Shown here: positions 54,619 to 62,980 of the stretch, piece after piece | How the letters are laid out: each line of letters opens with the position of its first letter | Numbering within the stretch: position 1 is the first letter of the stretch | NCBI RefSeq assembly: GCF_014696105.1 | Contig: NZ_JACJPO010000038.1 | Coordinates: forward strand, 186,001-250,000 | Reading direction: 5' to 3' | DNA length: 64,000 bases | Source of the DNA: Microcoleus sp. FACHB-1515 | Lineage (GTDB): Bacteria; Cyanobacteriota; Cyanobacteriia; Elainellales; Elainellaceae | Notes under the pieces: model-generated | What the model was told of the DNA's origin: nothing | Databases searched by the model: none | What the model saw: the letters and a program-made list of their open reading frames with translations, nothing else | Translations under genes and position numbers: made by a program

Positions 54619-55581
54619 TCAACTCATCGCCAACATGCGCTGAATCGGCTTGAGTGCGGCTTGCTGAATGGATTCGGGCAGCGTGATTTCCGGCGATCGA
54701 TCGCGCATTGCCAGATACAGCTTTTCGATCGTGTTTAGGCGCATGTGCGGACATTCGTTGCAGGCGCAGTTGTTGAGCGCAGGCGCGGGAATGAAACGTT
54801 TGTGCGGTGCGGCTTTCTGCATTTGGTGAATAATGCCCGGTTCGGTGGCAACGATGAATGTGCCGCGATCGCAAGTCTGCGCGTATTTCAGCAGCGCGGT
54901 TGTGGAACCGATGTAGTCCGCATGACGCAGCAGTGCGGCTTCGCATTCGGGATGGGCGATCACAGCAGCGTCGGGATGCTCAGTTCGCAGTTGGATCAGG
55001 CTTTTTTCGGAAAAGGTTTCGTGGACGATGCAGCTTCCCTGCCACAGCACCATGTCGCGTCCGGTTTGCTGCATGACATAGCGCCCAAGGTTGCGATCGG
55101 GCGCAAAGATAATCGGCTGGTCGGCAGGAATCTGATTGACGATCGACACGGCGTTAGAACTGGTGCAGATGATGTCGCTCATCGCTTTGATTTCTGCTGT
55201 GCAATTTATGTAAGAAATCACCAAATGATCGGGATGCGCGGCTTTGAATTGAGCGAATTCCACTGGCGGGCAACTGTCGGCCAGCGAGCATCCAGCGTTG
55301 CGATCGGGCAGCAGCACGAGCTTGTCGGGGTTGAGAATTTTTGCCGTTTCTGCCATGAAATGCACTCCGGCAAACACAATCACATCAGCATCCGTACTCG
55401 CGGCCTGCTGAGACAAACCAAGCGAATCGCCCAGATAGTCGGCAATATCTTGAATATCCGGGTCTTGATAGTAGTGCGCCAGGACGACCGCATTCAGTTC
55501 GCGCTTGAGGTCGGCAATGGCAGCAAATAAATCGGTGGGCAGGCGATCGATCGGGGCACGAGCCGGAGCGGTAATCAGCAC
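54619..55581 (-). CDS. nadA: Quinolinate synthase NadA
   Basis: A 320-residue [4Fe-4S] enzyme that condenses iminoaspartate with dihydroxyacetone phosphate in de novo NAD synthesis. The three cluster cysteines can be placed in [23 protein letters not shown] and CACNECPHM. The substrate-binding segments [19 protein letters not shown] and [15 protein letters not shown] are typical. No nadB or nadC is adjacent. The start is a GTG at 55581, and there is no ATG or clear ribosome site near it. An inverted repeat and a TATAAT box lie just upstream. Confidence 0.95.
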   Translation of the reverse strand: MLITAPARAPIDRLPTDLFAAIADLKRELNAVVLAHYYQDPDIQDIADYLGDSLGLSQQAASTDADVIVFAGVHFMAETAKILNPDKLVLLPDRNAGCSLADSCPPVEFAQFKAAHPDHLVISYINCTAEIKAMSDIICTSSNAVSIVNQIPADQPIIFAPDRNLGRYVMQQTGRDMVLWQGSCIVHETFSEKSLIQLRTEHPDAAVIAHPECEAALLRHADYIGSTTALLKYAQTCDRGTFIVATEPGIIHQMQKAAPHKRFIPAPALNNCACNECPHMRLNTIEKLYLAMRDRSPEITLPESIQQAALKPIQRMLAMS

Positions 55582-56006
55582 GACGGTTAAGTTTGAGTGA
55601 AAAGAACTAGGATTCCAAGTTCAAATTATAGTTCTTTTCACCAAAAATGAAACGAGCGATCGAGCAGGAACACTCTGCCCGATTGGATGTTCCACAATCA
55701 GAGGGCATCAGGCGCAGGTTTGTCGGAAGTAGGAGAATTCACCTCCGCATCACCCTCAAAATTCTGTTCAGATGACTAGCGGAGTTGCGATCGCCCTTCC
55801 AAGTCGATCGAACTTATTGAAGCGGTTGAGCAAACAACGGAAATCAACCTTTTTCCCCTTCTGGAAAGCCAAACTGATTTGGAAGTTCGCATTAAAAATT
55901 GCCAAAATTACGGCCATCACCAGGAATTTACAAAAGTCATTCCTGCAATCTCCGATTCTCACAGCGTCACGGGCGGCAGCTTTGGTGGCGGTGGCCGATC
56001 TTGGAG
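55582..56006. other. Intergenic region between nadA and an exported-protein gene
   Basis: About 425 nt. The nadA-proximal end carries the promoter and inverted repeat. The rest has no recognised gene: a 95-codon plus-strand frame from 55772 has no ribosome site, an unusual Lys/Ser-rich sequence, and overlaps the next gene. It is best treated as non-coding. Confidence 0.4.
55598..55640 (-). promoter_or_regulatory. nadA promoter with a long perfect inverted repeat
   Basis: Perfect 12-bp arms TGAAAAGAACTA and TAGTTCTTTTCA with a 19-nt spacer. On the minus strand a consensus -10 box TATAAT (55630-55625) starts inside the first arm, so the predicted transcription start falls between the arms and the second arm is in the leader, 17 nt before the nadA GTG. 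This is the geometry expected of an operator for a dimeric or looping repressor. A regulator of NAD synthesis is plausible but not identified here. Confidence 0.6.
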
Positions 56007-56762
56007 CTAAGAACAGCGATCGGCACTTGCCCGAATCACCGACTGCAAATTTCCGCTAAATTCGAGGCGATAGCGGAATGGAGATGAGCCTGTACACTGC
56101 ATTGGCTGGCGATCGATCCGGCGTGGTGCAAACCAAGAGTCGGCTTCGACCACGAGGCGATACCGTTCCGGGAGCGCTTCGCGATCGCCCCGCAAGTTCA
56201 GCGCTGTCACTTGAATCGAATTTGTACGGCCTGAAGTCAGGACGCTGGAGAGAAACGTGGCGGCTGTGACGTTGCCCGTTGCAGGATTGATGCGAGCAAG
56301 GACGGCAGCTTTTGCGCCGCCGCCGTTGCCGTAGCTCGTCAGCCATCCACGTGTGGCAAAACGGCGAAAATCCTGGCTAGGTGTACCTTGTGTGCCTGTT
56401 GAAGAAAAGACGGCATACAGCACACCCTGTCCGTTCCACACCAGGCCGTAGCCGCGACTGTCATCATTGCTGGTTTCATAAGTGGTTTGACACCAGGTGC
56501 GCCGTCCGTTGTCAAAGCGTATCAGGATGGGGTTTTGGTTGTTGGCGTTGACCTGCTGGTAGCCAATGTAGAAGCGGGTTTGTCCGACTGCGACCACTGC
56601 GCCACCCTTACGGCGAATTGCGGCTTCGGAATCGCGACAGGAGAAGGTGACGGCCTCGCGGACTGAAGTTTGAACGGCTGTTTGAGCGGTTGCGGATGTG
56701 GGCATCAAGCTGGCGCACGCGATCGCAACCGCGATTCCAGCGATCTTTAAGCGATTCAACAT
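56007..56762 (-). CDS. Exported hypothetical protein carrying an in-frame repeat
   Basis: A 251-residue protein with a signal peptide (MLNRLKIAGIAVAIACASLM, cleavage likely after TAQ or ATA) and AGGAG before the ATG. The mature part looks beta-rich: AAIRRKGGAVVAVGQTRFYIGYQQV, WNGQGVLYAVFSS, LARINPATGNVTAATFL. It may be a small beta-propeller-like or lectin-like domain; the family is not recognised. Residues 192-201 (ALPER) are coded by a 27-bp sequence that also appears in the 5' end of miaA. Confidence 0.72.
   Translation of the reverse strand: MLNRLKIAGIAVAIACASLMPTSATAQTAVQTSVREAVTFSCRDSEAAIRRKGGAVVAVGQTRFYIGYQQVNANNQNPILIRFDNGRRTWCQTTYETSNDDSRGYGLVWNGQGVLYAVFSSTGTQGTPSQDFRRFATRGWLTSYGNGGGAKAAVLARINPATGNVTAATFLSSVLTSGRTNSIQVTALNLRGDREALPERYRLVVEADSWFAPRRIDRQPMQCTGSSPFRYRLEFSGNLQSVIRASADRCS
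56161..56187. repeat. Interspersed 27-bp repeat, copy B (inside the exported-protein gene)
   Basis: Differs at one position from the block at 16085-16111. Here it is translated as REALPERYR on the minus strand. Both copies are in coding sequence and both are in frame, in different frames of the repeat. Confidence 0.75.
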
Positions 56763-56940
56763 TGAAAAAATCTCCTGGGTGCAATTCTTTTTCTCAGTTC
56801 GGTAGAACAGCAGCCCTTAGACGTAATCTAGCCGAAGCGATCGCCCTGCTAGTTCAGTAGATGTCCCTAAAATTTTTGTGAAATGCACGGTTCAAACCGC
56901 ACAACCAGCGTAAATTGCCAATAACGATTTCTTTTGCTGT

Positions 56941-57360
56941 ATGAAAACTTTCGTCTGTTTGCTGAGCGGCTTGCTGCTGATTCCGCTGCCTGCGATCGCC
57001 CAAAGCCAAACGCTTCCTCAAATCGTGCCTTCAGCACCCGCGCCGCCACCACTGCTGAACGTGACCCCGGTGAACGCTCGCATTTCGATTCGGATGATCA
57101 ATGAAACCGGAGCGGCGATCGACTACGAAGTGATTGGTGACACGCAGTATCGAACGCTGGGCGGCAATCAGGCAATTACGCTGCAAAGCCTCGCCACGCC
57201 GACCACGCTTACCTTTCGCCGACAAGACGGCGGCTTGCTTCAGGCCAGTCTGCGATCGCTGACGACGGGATTAGAACTCCGCCTCAGCGCCACAACGGAT
57301 TTTGGTCGCGATCGCACAGCGCTGACGATCGACGAACAGGGTGGCGTGTTTCTTAACTAG
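56941..57360 (+). CDS. Small exported hypothetical protein
   Basis: A 139-residue protein with a clear signal peptide (MKTFVCLLSGLLLIPLPAIAQ, cleavage after AIA). A Pro-rich linker (PSAPAPPPLLN) is followed by a compact beta domain: ISIRMINETGAAIDYEVIGDTQYRTL, QAITLQSLATPTTLTFRRQDGG, LRLSATTDFGRDRTALTI. The family is not recognised. Its stop shares CTAG with the convergent TPR gene. Confidence 0.75.
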   Translation: MKTFVCLLSGLLLIPLPAIAQSQTLPQIVPSAPAPPPLLNVTPVNARISIRMINETGAAIDYEVIGDTQYRTLGGNQAITLQSLATPTTLTFRRQDGGLLQASLRSLTTGLELRLSATTDFGRDRTALTIDEQGGVFLN

Positions 57361-58394
57361 CGCAAGCCTAAACTGGCCTGCCGACTAACCAGCAAGCCTT
57401 CCTGCTGACGGTCTTCAAGGTAGCGGGCGATCGCAATGGCCGCCTGAAAATATAGCGTGGCCTGAGCGCGATCGCCCTGCTGGACAAAAAATTCGGCCAG
57501 CAAGCGAGCGGTGTTAAGCTGCTGCTGCGAATTGGCCTGTGCCAAGTTGAGGCGATCGCGCAAAAGATCGAGCGCGGTTTGCGGTTGTCCGAGTGTGCTG
57601 TAGACGGCAATCAGGCCATCGATCGCTCGAAACTGGCTGGCGCGATCGTCGATCGATTCTGACAAATCCAGCGCAATTAAATAGTTTCGCAGAGCGTCCT
57701 GCGGCTGATTGGCCGTGCGATACGCATCGCCCAGAACGTTGCGAGCGCGGATGGCAACGGCAGCTTCACGGGTGCGGCGGAGAAAGTCGATCGCCACTTC
57801 AAGCTGTTTAATCGCTTCTTCGGTTTGACCCAGTTGCAGCGAAATCGCGCCCAAGTTGCTGAGCGCAAAACCTTGACCCGCCGGATCGCCAATCTGCTGC
57901 GCGATTCGGTTTGCCTCCAGGGAAAGAATTTGCGCCGCACCGGGATTTCCCCGCACCAGCAGAATCGCAGCAAGCCGATTGAGCGCAAAGATTTGGCCGA
58001 GTTCATCTTCGGTGTCGCGAGCAATCGCCAATCGCCGACGCAGCACATCTTCCGCTTCGAGCGATCGCCCAAGCTGCGTGTAGAGCGTCGCCAAATTTTC
58101 GTAAACGCTGCCCAGCGCGGAAGCATCTTGAAGCTGCTCATAGTCCAGCGCGGCCTGCTGCCAAGCGGCGATCGCTTCGTCAAACCGTCCCACTGCGGCT
58201 TCTTCGCGACCGTACTGGAAATTTTGATCCGCGATCGATCGCAGCACAACCGAGATTTCATCGGTCTGAGGCTGCCGATTCAACTGCTCGGTCAGCGTTT
58301 CCCTCGGTGGTGCAAACTGCTCGGTGAGGCTTTGCGCCTGAGCGGGAACGGCAATTGCGATCGAACTCAGGGCGATCAGCAAACGGTAATTCAT
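57357..58394 (-). CDS. Exported TPR-repeat protein
   Basis: A 345-residue protein with a signal peptide (MNYRLLIALSSIAIAVPAQA) and about six TPR-like helix pairs of 40 residues (AVGRFDEAIAAWQQAALDYEQLQD, ALGSVYENLATLYTQLGRSLEAEDVL, GFALSNLGAISLQLGQTEEAIKQLEVA, RNVLGDAYRTANQPQDALRNYLIAL). TPRs bind protein partners. The start codon overlaps the stop of the upstream sigma-like gene (ATGA), so the two are translationally coupled. The TPR part would lie in the periplasm, where it cannot touch the sigma-like protein directly. Confidence 0.82.
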   Translation of the reverse strand: MNYRLLIALSSIAIAVPAQAQSLTEQFAPPRETLTEQLNRQPQTDEISVVLRSIADQNFQYGREEAAVGRFDEAIAAWQQAALDYEQLQDASALGSVYENLATLYTQLGRSLEAEDVLRRRLAIARDTEDELGQIFALNRLAAILLVRGNPGAAQILSLEANRIAQQIGDPAGQGFALSNLGAISLQLGQTEEAIKQLEVAIDFLRRTREAAVAIRARNVLGDAYRTANQPQDALRNYLIALDLSESIDDRASQFRAIDGLIAVYSTLGQPQTALDLLRDRLNLAQANSQQQLNTARLLAEFFVQQGDRAQATLYFQAAIAIARYLEDRQQEGLLVSRQASLGLR

Positions 58395-59050
58395 GAGACG
58401 GAAACAGATTGATCGCTGAGGCTGCGGTTTTCGAGGTAGATGGCGCGAATGTCTTCGGGAAGAGCGGCCTCAAGCTGCTCGTAGCTCGATCGCAACTGCT
58501 CGCGCACCTGCTTAGGCGAAATCACTTCGCCTTCTGCCTGCAAGTAAGCGGCAATGCGGGTTTCACTCCAGCGGAAAGTCTGCGCCATCACGACAATTAA
58601 GCGCTGGGTCGGCGGCAGTTGGTCAAGCGCCTGCTCAACGTAGCACCACAGGGGCGGCGGAGCGGCTTGCAGCGAATAGTGGATTTCCTCGACAGGCGGC
58701 AGCTCAGCGCGATTGATGCAGACAGCGGTAAGGTTGATAATCCAGCTTTGCAGCGTCATTTCGGTTTGCTTGGACGCCTGCCGCAAATCGAGTCCGCCCA
58801 GTTCGTGATGAATGTGCCGCCAAGTAATTGCGAACAAATAGTCCGCTTGAACGGGCGATTTGGCGGAGTGGCGAATCAGCGTGTAGACGATCGAACTGTA
58901 GCGGCAAAAGATCGCCGTAAAATACTGTCCGGTTTCCGGATGCCGCTGAAACTGCGTCAAAAGCTCTTGATCGCTATAGTGCGCCAGCGAGGAAATCAGC
59001 GGATGGCTGCACTCTGGGAAAGTTGGAATTTGCACAGGCGACGATTCCAC
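58391..59050 (-). CDS. Sigma-70-like (group IV/ECF-type) regulator
   Basis: A 219-residue protein. The N-terminal half resembles sigma region 2 (SDQELLTQFQRHPETGQYFTAIFCRYSSIVYTLIRH, FAITWRHIHHELG). The C-terminal half resembles region 4 (LPPTQRLIVVMAQTFRWSETRIAAYLQAEG, KQVREQLRSSYEQLEAALP). The region 2.4-like part is weak, so it could be a sigma factor, or a relative that does not recognise promoters. The start is a GTG at 59050. It is translationally coupled to the TPR gene by an ATGA overlap. No anti-sigma gene is evident next to it. Confidence 0.65.
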   Translation of the reverse strand: MESSPVQIPTFPECSHPLISSLAHYSDQELLTQFQRHPETGQYFTAIFCRYSSIVYTLIRHSAKSPVQADYLFAITWRHIHHELGGLDLRQASKQTEMTLQSWIINLTAVCINRAELPPVEEIHYSLQAAPPPLWCYVEQALDQLPPTQRLIVVMAQTFRWSETRIAAYLQAEGEVISPKQVREQLRSSYEQLEAALPEDIRAIYLENRSLSDQSVSVS

Positions 59051-59119
59051 GCGAAAAGAATAGCTCTCAATATACAGACTGTCGCGCGGACTGCACAGAT
59101 CTTAAAGAAAAATTTTTGG

Positions 59120-59143
59120 AGGGGCAATTCGCGAACCGCCCCT
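59120..59143 (-). terminator. Terminator-like palindrome after the permease gene
   Basis: Arms AGGGGC/GCCCCT with a 12-nt loop, followed on the minus strand by CCAAAAATTTTT. It lies 16 nt beyond the permease stop. Palindromes of the form GGGGCAATTCGCGAA are repeated widely in cyanobacteria, so it may also be an interspersed element. Confidence 0.55.
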
Positions 59144-59158
59144 AGGTTCAGCAGAAGG

Positions 59159-60616
59159 TTAAACGTCTACAATTTCGCCATCTTCTGCCACGATCGATTC
59201 TTCAGCAGTCGGATTTTGCGGCAGCAGCCAACTGAGCAAAATCGCCGTTAGGCCGCCTGTCGAGGTCGCCGAGGCAAACATGTTTTTGATCAGCGCAGGC
59301 TGATTGTTAAATAGTTCGGGGACAAAGACGACGCCCAGACCCAAACCCAGCGAAACTGCAATAATAATCGTGGCGCGGCGATCGAGATTTTCGGTTGCTA
59401 GGATTTTAATTCCGGCAACCGCGATCGAGCCAAACATCACCGTTGTCGCGCCGCCTAGAACAGGCTGCGGAATCGATTGAAATGCACCGCCAACGATCGG
59501 CAACAGTCCCAACAGTGCCAGAATTCCAGCTACAAAAAATCCAACATAGCGACTGCCTACACCTGTCATTTGAATGACTCCGGTGTTTTGGCTAAATGTG
59601 GTAATTGGAAAGGTATTCAGCAACGCAGCCAGCGAAGAATTGAGACCATCGGCTAATACGCCCGCTTTGATTCTGCGAAAGTAAACTGGGCCTGTAATCG
59701 GCTCTTTGGACACTACTGAAGTGGCAGTCATATCGCCAACCGATTCGATCGCCGTCAGCGGATAGAGAATCAAAAAGGGAATCAGGGCGGCAAAATCAAA
59801 ACTCATGCCGTAGCGAAACGGAACGGGCAGGCTGATAATTGGAAGTCGGCTAAAAATACTAAAATCCACTAAGCCCATAAACGCAGAAGCAATGTAGCCC
59901 ACCAACAAACCGATCGCGATCGCTCCCATACGAATGTACTGATTTTTTGCCAGCGTTAGCACAATCACAATCAGAAAAACGCCGCCGCCGAGCGCAATGT
60001 TTTGGGCACTCGCGAACGTGTTGTTCTGCAACGCTGCTGTGCCGCCTGCCATGCTGGTAATGCCCGTTTTCAGCAAGCTTAATCCGATCAGCATCACGAG
60101 CGTTCCGGATACGATCGGCGTCACAATTTTGCTGAGCAAATGCAAAAAGCGGCTGAGAATGACATTCGCAAATGCGCCGAAAAAGCAAACGCCAAAAATC
60201 AGCGCCAACGCCTGCTCTGGCGTTCTGCCGCCTTGAATTGCCGTGCCGCCCACGCCCAAAATTGCGCCCAAAAACGCAAAACTTGTGCCCTGCAAGCTCA
60301 ACAAGCCTGATCCAACAGGACCAAAGGTTTTGCACTGAATGAAGGTGCAAATGCCCGAAGCAAGCAGCGACATACTGATAATGAAGCTGGTGTTGGTTGG
60401 ATCGAGTCCCAGACTGGTGCTGATAATTAGCGGCGGTGTGACGATGCCAACAAATGCAGCGAGCACATGCTGAATCGCCACAAAAATTGATTCTGCGACG
60501 GGTGGCTTATCGTACAGTCCATAGATAAGTTCTGAGCCTGTTTTTAGCTCTGGAAATCCTTGCGCTTCGGGTAGATCATGCGCTTGTGATACGTCAATTT
60601 TGTTACGCTGCGTCAT
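59159..60616 (-). CDS. NCS2-family purine/uracil permease
   Basis: A 485-residue membrane protein with about 14 spans. The NAT signature QNTGVIQMTGVGSR is present, preceded by the NTFPITTFS loop, and the early GIVTPPLIISTS segment is typical of the family. NCS2 proteins take up xanthine, uric acid or uracil in symport with protons. The substrate of this one cannot be decided from these motifs. GGAGG lies 12 nt before the ATG at 60616. A terminator-like palindrome follows. Confidence 0.92.
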   Translation of the reverse strand: MTQRNKIDVSQAHDLPEAQGFPELKTGSELIYGLYDKPPVAESIFVAIQHVLAAFVGIVTPPLIISTSLGLDPTNTSFIISMSLLASGICTFIQCKTFGPVGSGLLSLQGTSFAFLGAILGVGGTAIQGGRTPEQALALIFGVCFFGAFANVILSRFLHLLSKIVTPIVSGTLVMLIGLSLLKTGITSMAGGTAALQNNTFASAQNIALGGGVFLIVIVLTLAKNQYIRMGAIAIGLLVGYIASAFMGLVDFSIFSRLPIISLPVPFRYGMSFDFAALIPFLILYPLTAIESVGDMTATSVVSKEPITGPVYFRRIKAGVLADGLNSSLAALLNTFPITTFSQNTGVIQMTGVGSRYVGFFVAGILALLGLLPIVGGAFQSIPQPVLGGATTVMFGSIAVAGIKILATENLDRRATIIIAVSLGLGLGVVFVPELFNNQPALIKNMFASATSTGGLTAILLSWLLPQNPTAEESIVAEDGEIVDV

Positions 60617-60811
60617 ATTGGGCGATCGCCTCCTCGATAGCTGCGAATAATGAGTTGCAAAAGCTTGTCAAAAATGAATCTTTGCATTGTAAAGGTGAGC
60701 AAAGACTCGAAAAGTAACTCAAGCTACACAACAAACTCGGTACTCGTCAGTTTTCCAGAGCGATCGCTTTGGGCAGTACCTAACTAGCAGGTATTAAAAT
60801 TCTCAACTTTG

Positions 60812-62473
60812 CTAGCTGTTGACAAAAATAGCAGCCGTGAATGCGGGCAAATCGATCGTTAAACGCTCGCCTTCTAACTTCACTTCATGATTCGATCGCC
60901 AAACTTTCCAGACTGTATTTGCAAAGAAGTTTGGACATTGATACCGCTTCAACTCCTGGTTAGAGAAGTTGACGACGATCGCCACCTGCGAACCGCTATC
61001 ATCCCAGCGACGATAGGCTAAAACGTTGTTATCAACATCTTCGTGAAAGAAGTCAATATTGTCGGTTCGCAAGGCTGGAGTTTGCTTGCGTAGCTCGATG
61101 ATTTGTTTATAGAACTCGAATAGATCGCGGTTCAATTCTTGCTCTAGCAAATGCCATTTGAGTGGATTTGGATTTGTGACGTTCTCAGCTTTGCGCGTAT
61201 CTTGTCCAAACTCATCGCCCATCCAAATCATCGGCACACCCACAGCCGTCATTTGCAGGACAACACCTAATTTAGCGCGATCGAATGCTTCTTTTCCGGT
61301 GATTTGGCGATCGCTCAGCTCCACCAAGGGATGTTCGCGATCGTGGCTGGCAATGTAGTTAATTACATTCGCCGCCGTTTTGTAGCCTTGCTGCGGCGGA
61401 TTCATTGATTCTTTCAGTTTGTCAAAATTGACTACGTTGCTAATCGCATCGATCGCGAAAATCCGAAAGCTTTCATGCCAGCAAGCTTCTAGTGGCCCAT
61501 CTTGTGCTGTCGTGATTGCTGGACTGTCAGGAATATGTTCAGCAATGTTGTAAAACGGTTTTTCACCTGCGGCATTCGTGGCTTCTTGGGCAATCCACTT
61601 GAGGAAATTATTGTTCGCAAGCTGCCGCACCGCATCAAAGCGAATACCGTCGAGATGGTAGTTGCTTACCCAAAATCGCACCACATCGCCAACGTATTTC
61701 CAGGCGGGTTTAATATCAAGCTGCTCATCATAATTGTCGTAGTTAAATTCTGGCCCCCAATAGTTGTTTGGATCATCCGGATAATGCATTTCGTGATAGA
61801 ACCAGTAGTCGCGATCGATCTGCACCAGCGGATTATTTTCATCGCTGTGATTATAAATTCCGTCCATCAAGACGCGAATGCCGCGACCGTGACATTCATC
61901 CACAAACTGCTTGAATTCCTGTGGCGTTCCATAGCTCGATTCCAAAGCAAAATAATCACGCACCAAATAGCCCCAGCGGTAATCTCCGGCATACTCGGTA
62001 ACGGGCATCAACTCGATCGCATTCACGCCCAATTCTGCTAAATAATCAAGTCGGTCAGTCGCATGTTGCAGTCGCGTTTTGTGCGTTCCCAAATCTTTGC
62101 CGCAAAAGTCCGCCAGATGCATTTCATAGATGATTAAATCTTTGTTGGCAGCAAGTTCGCGATCGTCATATTGCCAGGTGTAGGTATCGCTAAATCGCTT
62201 GCCAGATTTCACCAAAACGGTGCCGTTTTGCGTTTCGCGATCGATCGCTGTGACGTAGGGATCGTTGACCTCAACGGTTCGGCCTGCGGGTTCGGTGAGT
62301 GACTGGACGCGAAATTTGTAGTGATGAACGCCGTCTTCCAGCTTTATGGTTGTCCGAAAGGTGCCGTCTTCGCCTTTCTGCATCGGAATTTCTTCCCAGT
62401 TGGAAAATGAACCGATAAGTTTCACTTCAGACAAACGCGGTGCAAAAAGCTGAAATTCAATTCCGTCCGCCAT
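60812..62473 (-). CDS. GH13 alpha-amylase-family enzyme with an N-terminal E-set/CBM48 domain
   Basis: A 553-residue enzyme. The N-terminal domain (FQLFAPRLSEVKLIGSFSNWEEIPM, DGTFRTTIKLEDGVHHYKF) is an E-set/CBM48 module. The (beta/alpha)8 barrel carries the catalytic residues: GIRVLMDGIYNHSD, the nucleophile in DGIRFDAVR, the acid/base in NIAEHI and the transition-state Asp in IASHDRE. It acts on alpha-glucans such as glycogen. Whether it is a branching, debranching or trehalose-related enzyme is uncertain. AAGGA lies before the ATG at 62473. Confidence 0.9.
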   Translation of the reverse strand: MADGIEFQLFAPRLSEVKLIGSFSNWEEIPMQKGEDGTFRTTIKLEDGVHHYKFRVQSLTEPAGRTVEVNDPYVTAIDRETQNGTVLVKSGKRFSDTYTWQYDDRELAANKDLIIYEMHLADFCGKDLGTHKTRLQHATDRLDYLAELGVNAIELMPVTEYAGDYRWGYLVRDYFALESSYGTPQEFKQFVDECHGRGIRVLMDGIYNHSDENNPLVQIDRDYWFYHEMHYPDDPNNYWGPEFNYDNYDEQLDIKPAWKYVGDVVRFWVSNYHLDGIRFDAVRQLANNNFLKWIAQEATNAAGEKPFYNIAEHIPDSPAITTAQDGPLEACWHESFRIFAIDAISNVVNFDKLKESMNPPQQGYKTAANVINYIASHDREHPLVELSDRQITGKEAFDRAKLGVVLQMTAVGVPMIWMGDEFGQDTRKAENVTNPNPLKWHLLEQELNRDLFEFYKQIIELRKQTPALRTDNIDFFHEDVDNNVLAYRRWDDSGSQVAIVVNFSNQELKRYQCPNFFANTVWKVWRSNHEVKLEGERLTIDLPAFTAAIFVNS

Positions 62474-62503
62474 TAACCCAATCCTTTGCTGTAAATGTTG
62501 CTG

Positions 62504-62533
62504 AAAAACCCTTCAAACAATTTGCTTGAAGGG
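62504..62533 (-). terminator. Intrinsic terminator of the DUF2795 gene
   Basis: Perfect 8-bp arms CCCTTCAA/TTGAAGGG with a 9-nt loop. Reading on the minus strand the stem is followed by five Ts. It begins 12 nt after the stop. Confidence 0.8.
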
Positions 62534-62544
62534 CTAAAAACAAT

Positions 62545-62739
62545 CTATTCGAGTTCGCCAACGGCTTTATTTACATCCGTTGGTGTTTCAAATTCTTCGT
62601 CAGGCAACTGCTCTAAAATCGACTTCATGTCTTTGTCTGCACCGTTCTTTTCTGCGTGATTAATCACGTCTTCTTTGCTTGCAGGATAGTCAAGACCTTT
62701 CAAGTGCTTTTGCAGTTCGATCGGGTTCACCTTTGCCAT
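62545..62739 (-). CDS. DUF2795 small protein
   Basis: A 64-residue protein: NPIELQKHLKGLDYPASKEDVINHAEKNGADKDMKSILEQLPDEEFETPTDVNKAVGEL. This is the full DUF2795 pattern, a small three- or four-helix domain with a DNA-repair/stress-like distribution in bacteria and no proven biochemical role. AGAGG lies before the ATG. Its own terminator follows, so it is probably transcribed alone. Confidence 0.88.
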   Translation of the reverse strand: MAKVNPIELQKHLKGLDYPASKEDVINHAEKNGADKDMKSILEQLPDEEFETPTDVNKAVGELE

Positions 62740-62980
62740 ATTTGCCTCTTAAAAACAATTGAATACATTACTGAAACTGAACAGTAGAAATGTAAACGCT
62801 AATATGTTTAAGAAGCTTCATTCTCAGGCATTGTTTGCAGTTTGAAGCAGGTCTATCTCGATGCAGATGCTAGAAAAATCAAATTCTGATTTCAGTCGCG
62901 ATCTCTCTCGATCGACTGAGGCTGGTCAGTTCACCATTTCTTAAAACGAAAAGGTGGATTATTAAACTTTGTTGCGATCG

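Noticed and set aside
55772-56059. 95-codon plus-strand open frame between nadA and the exported-protein gene
   Set aside because: It overlaps the well-supported exported-protein gene, lacks a ribosome site and has an odd Lys/Ser-rich composition.
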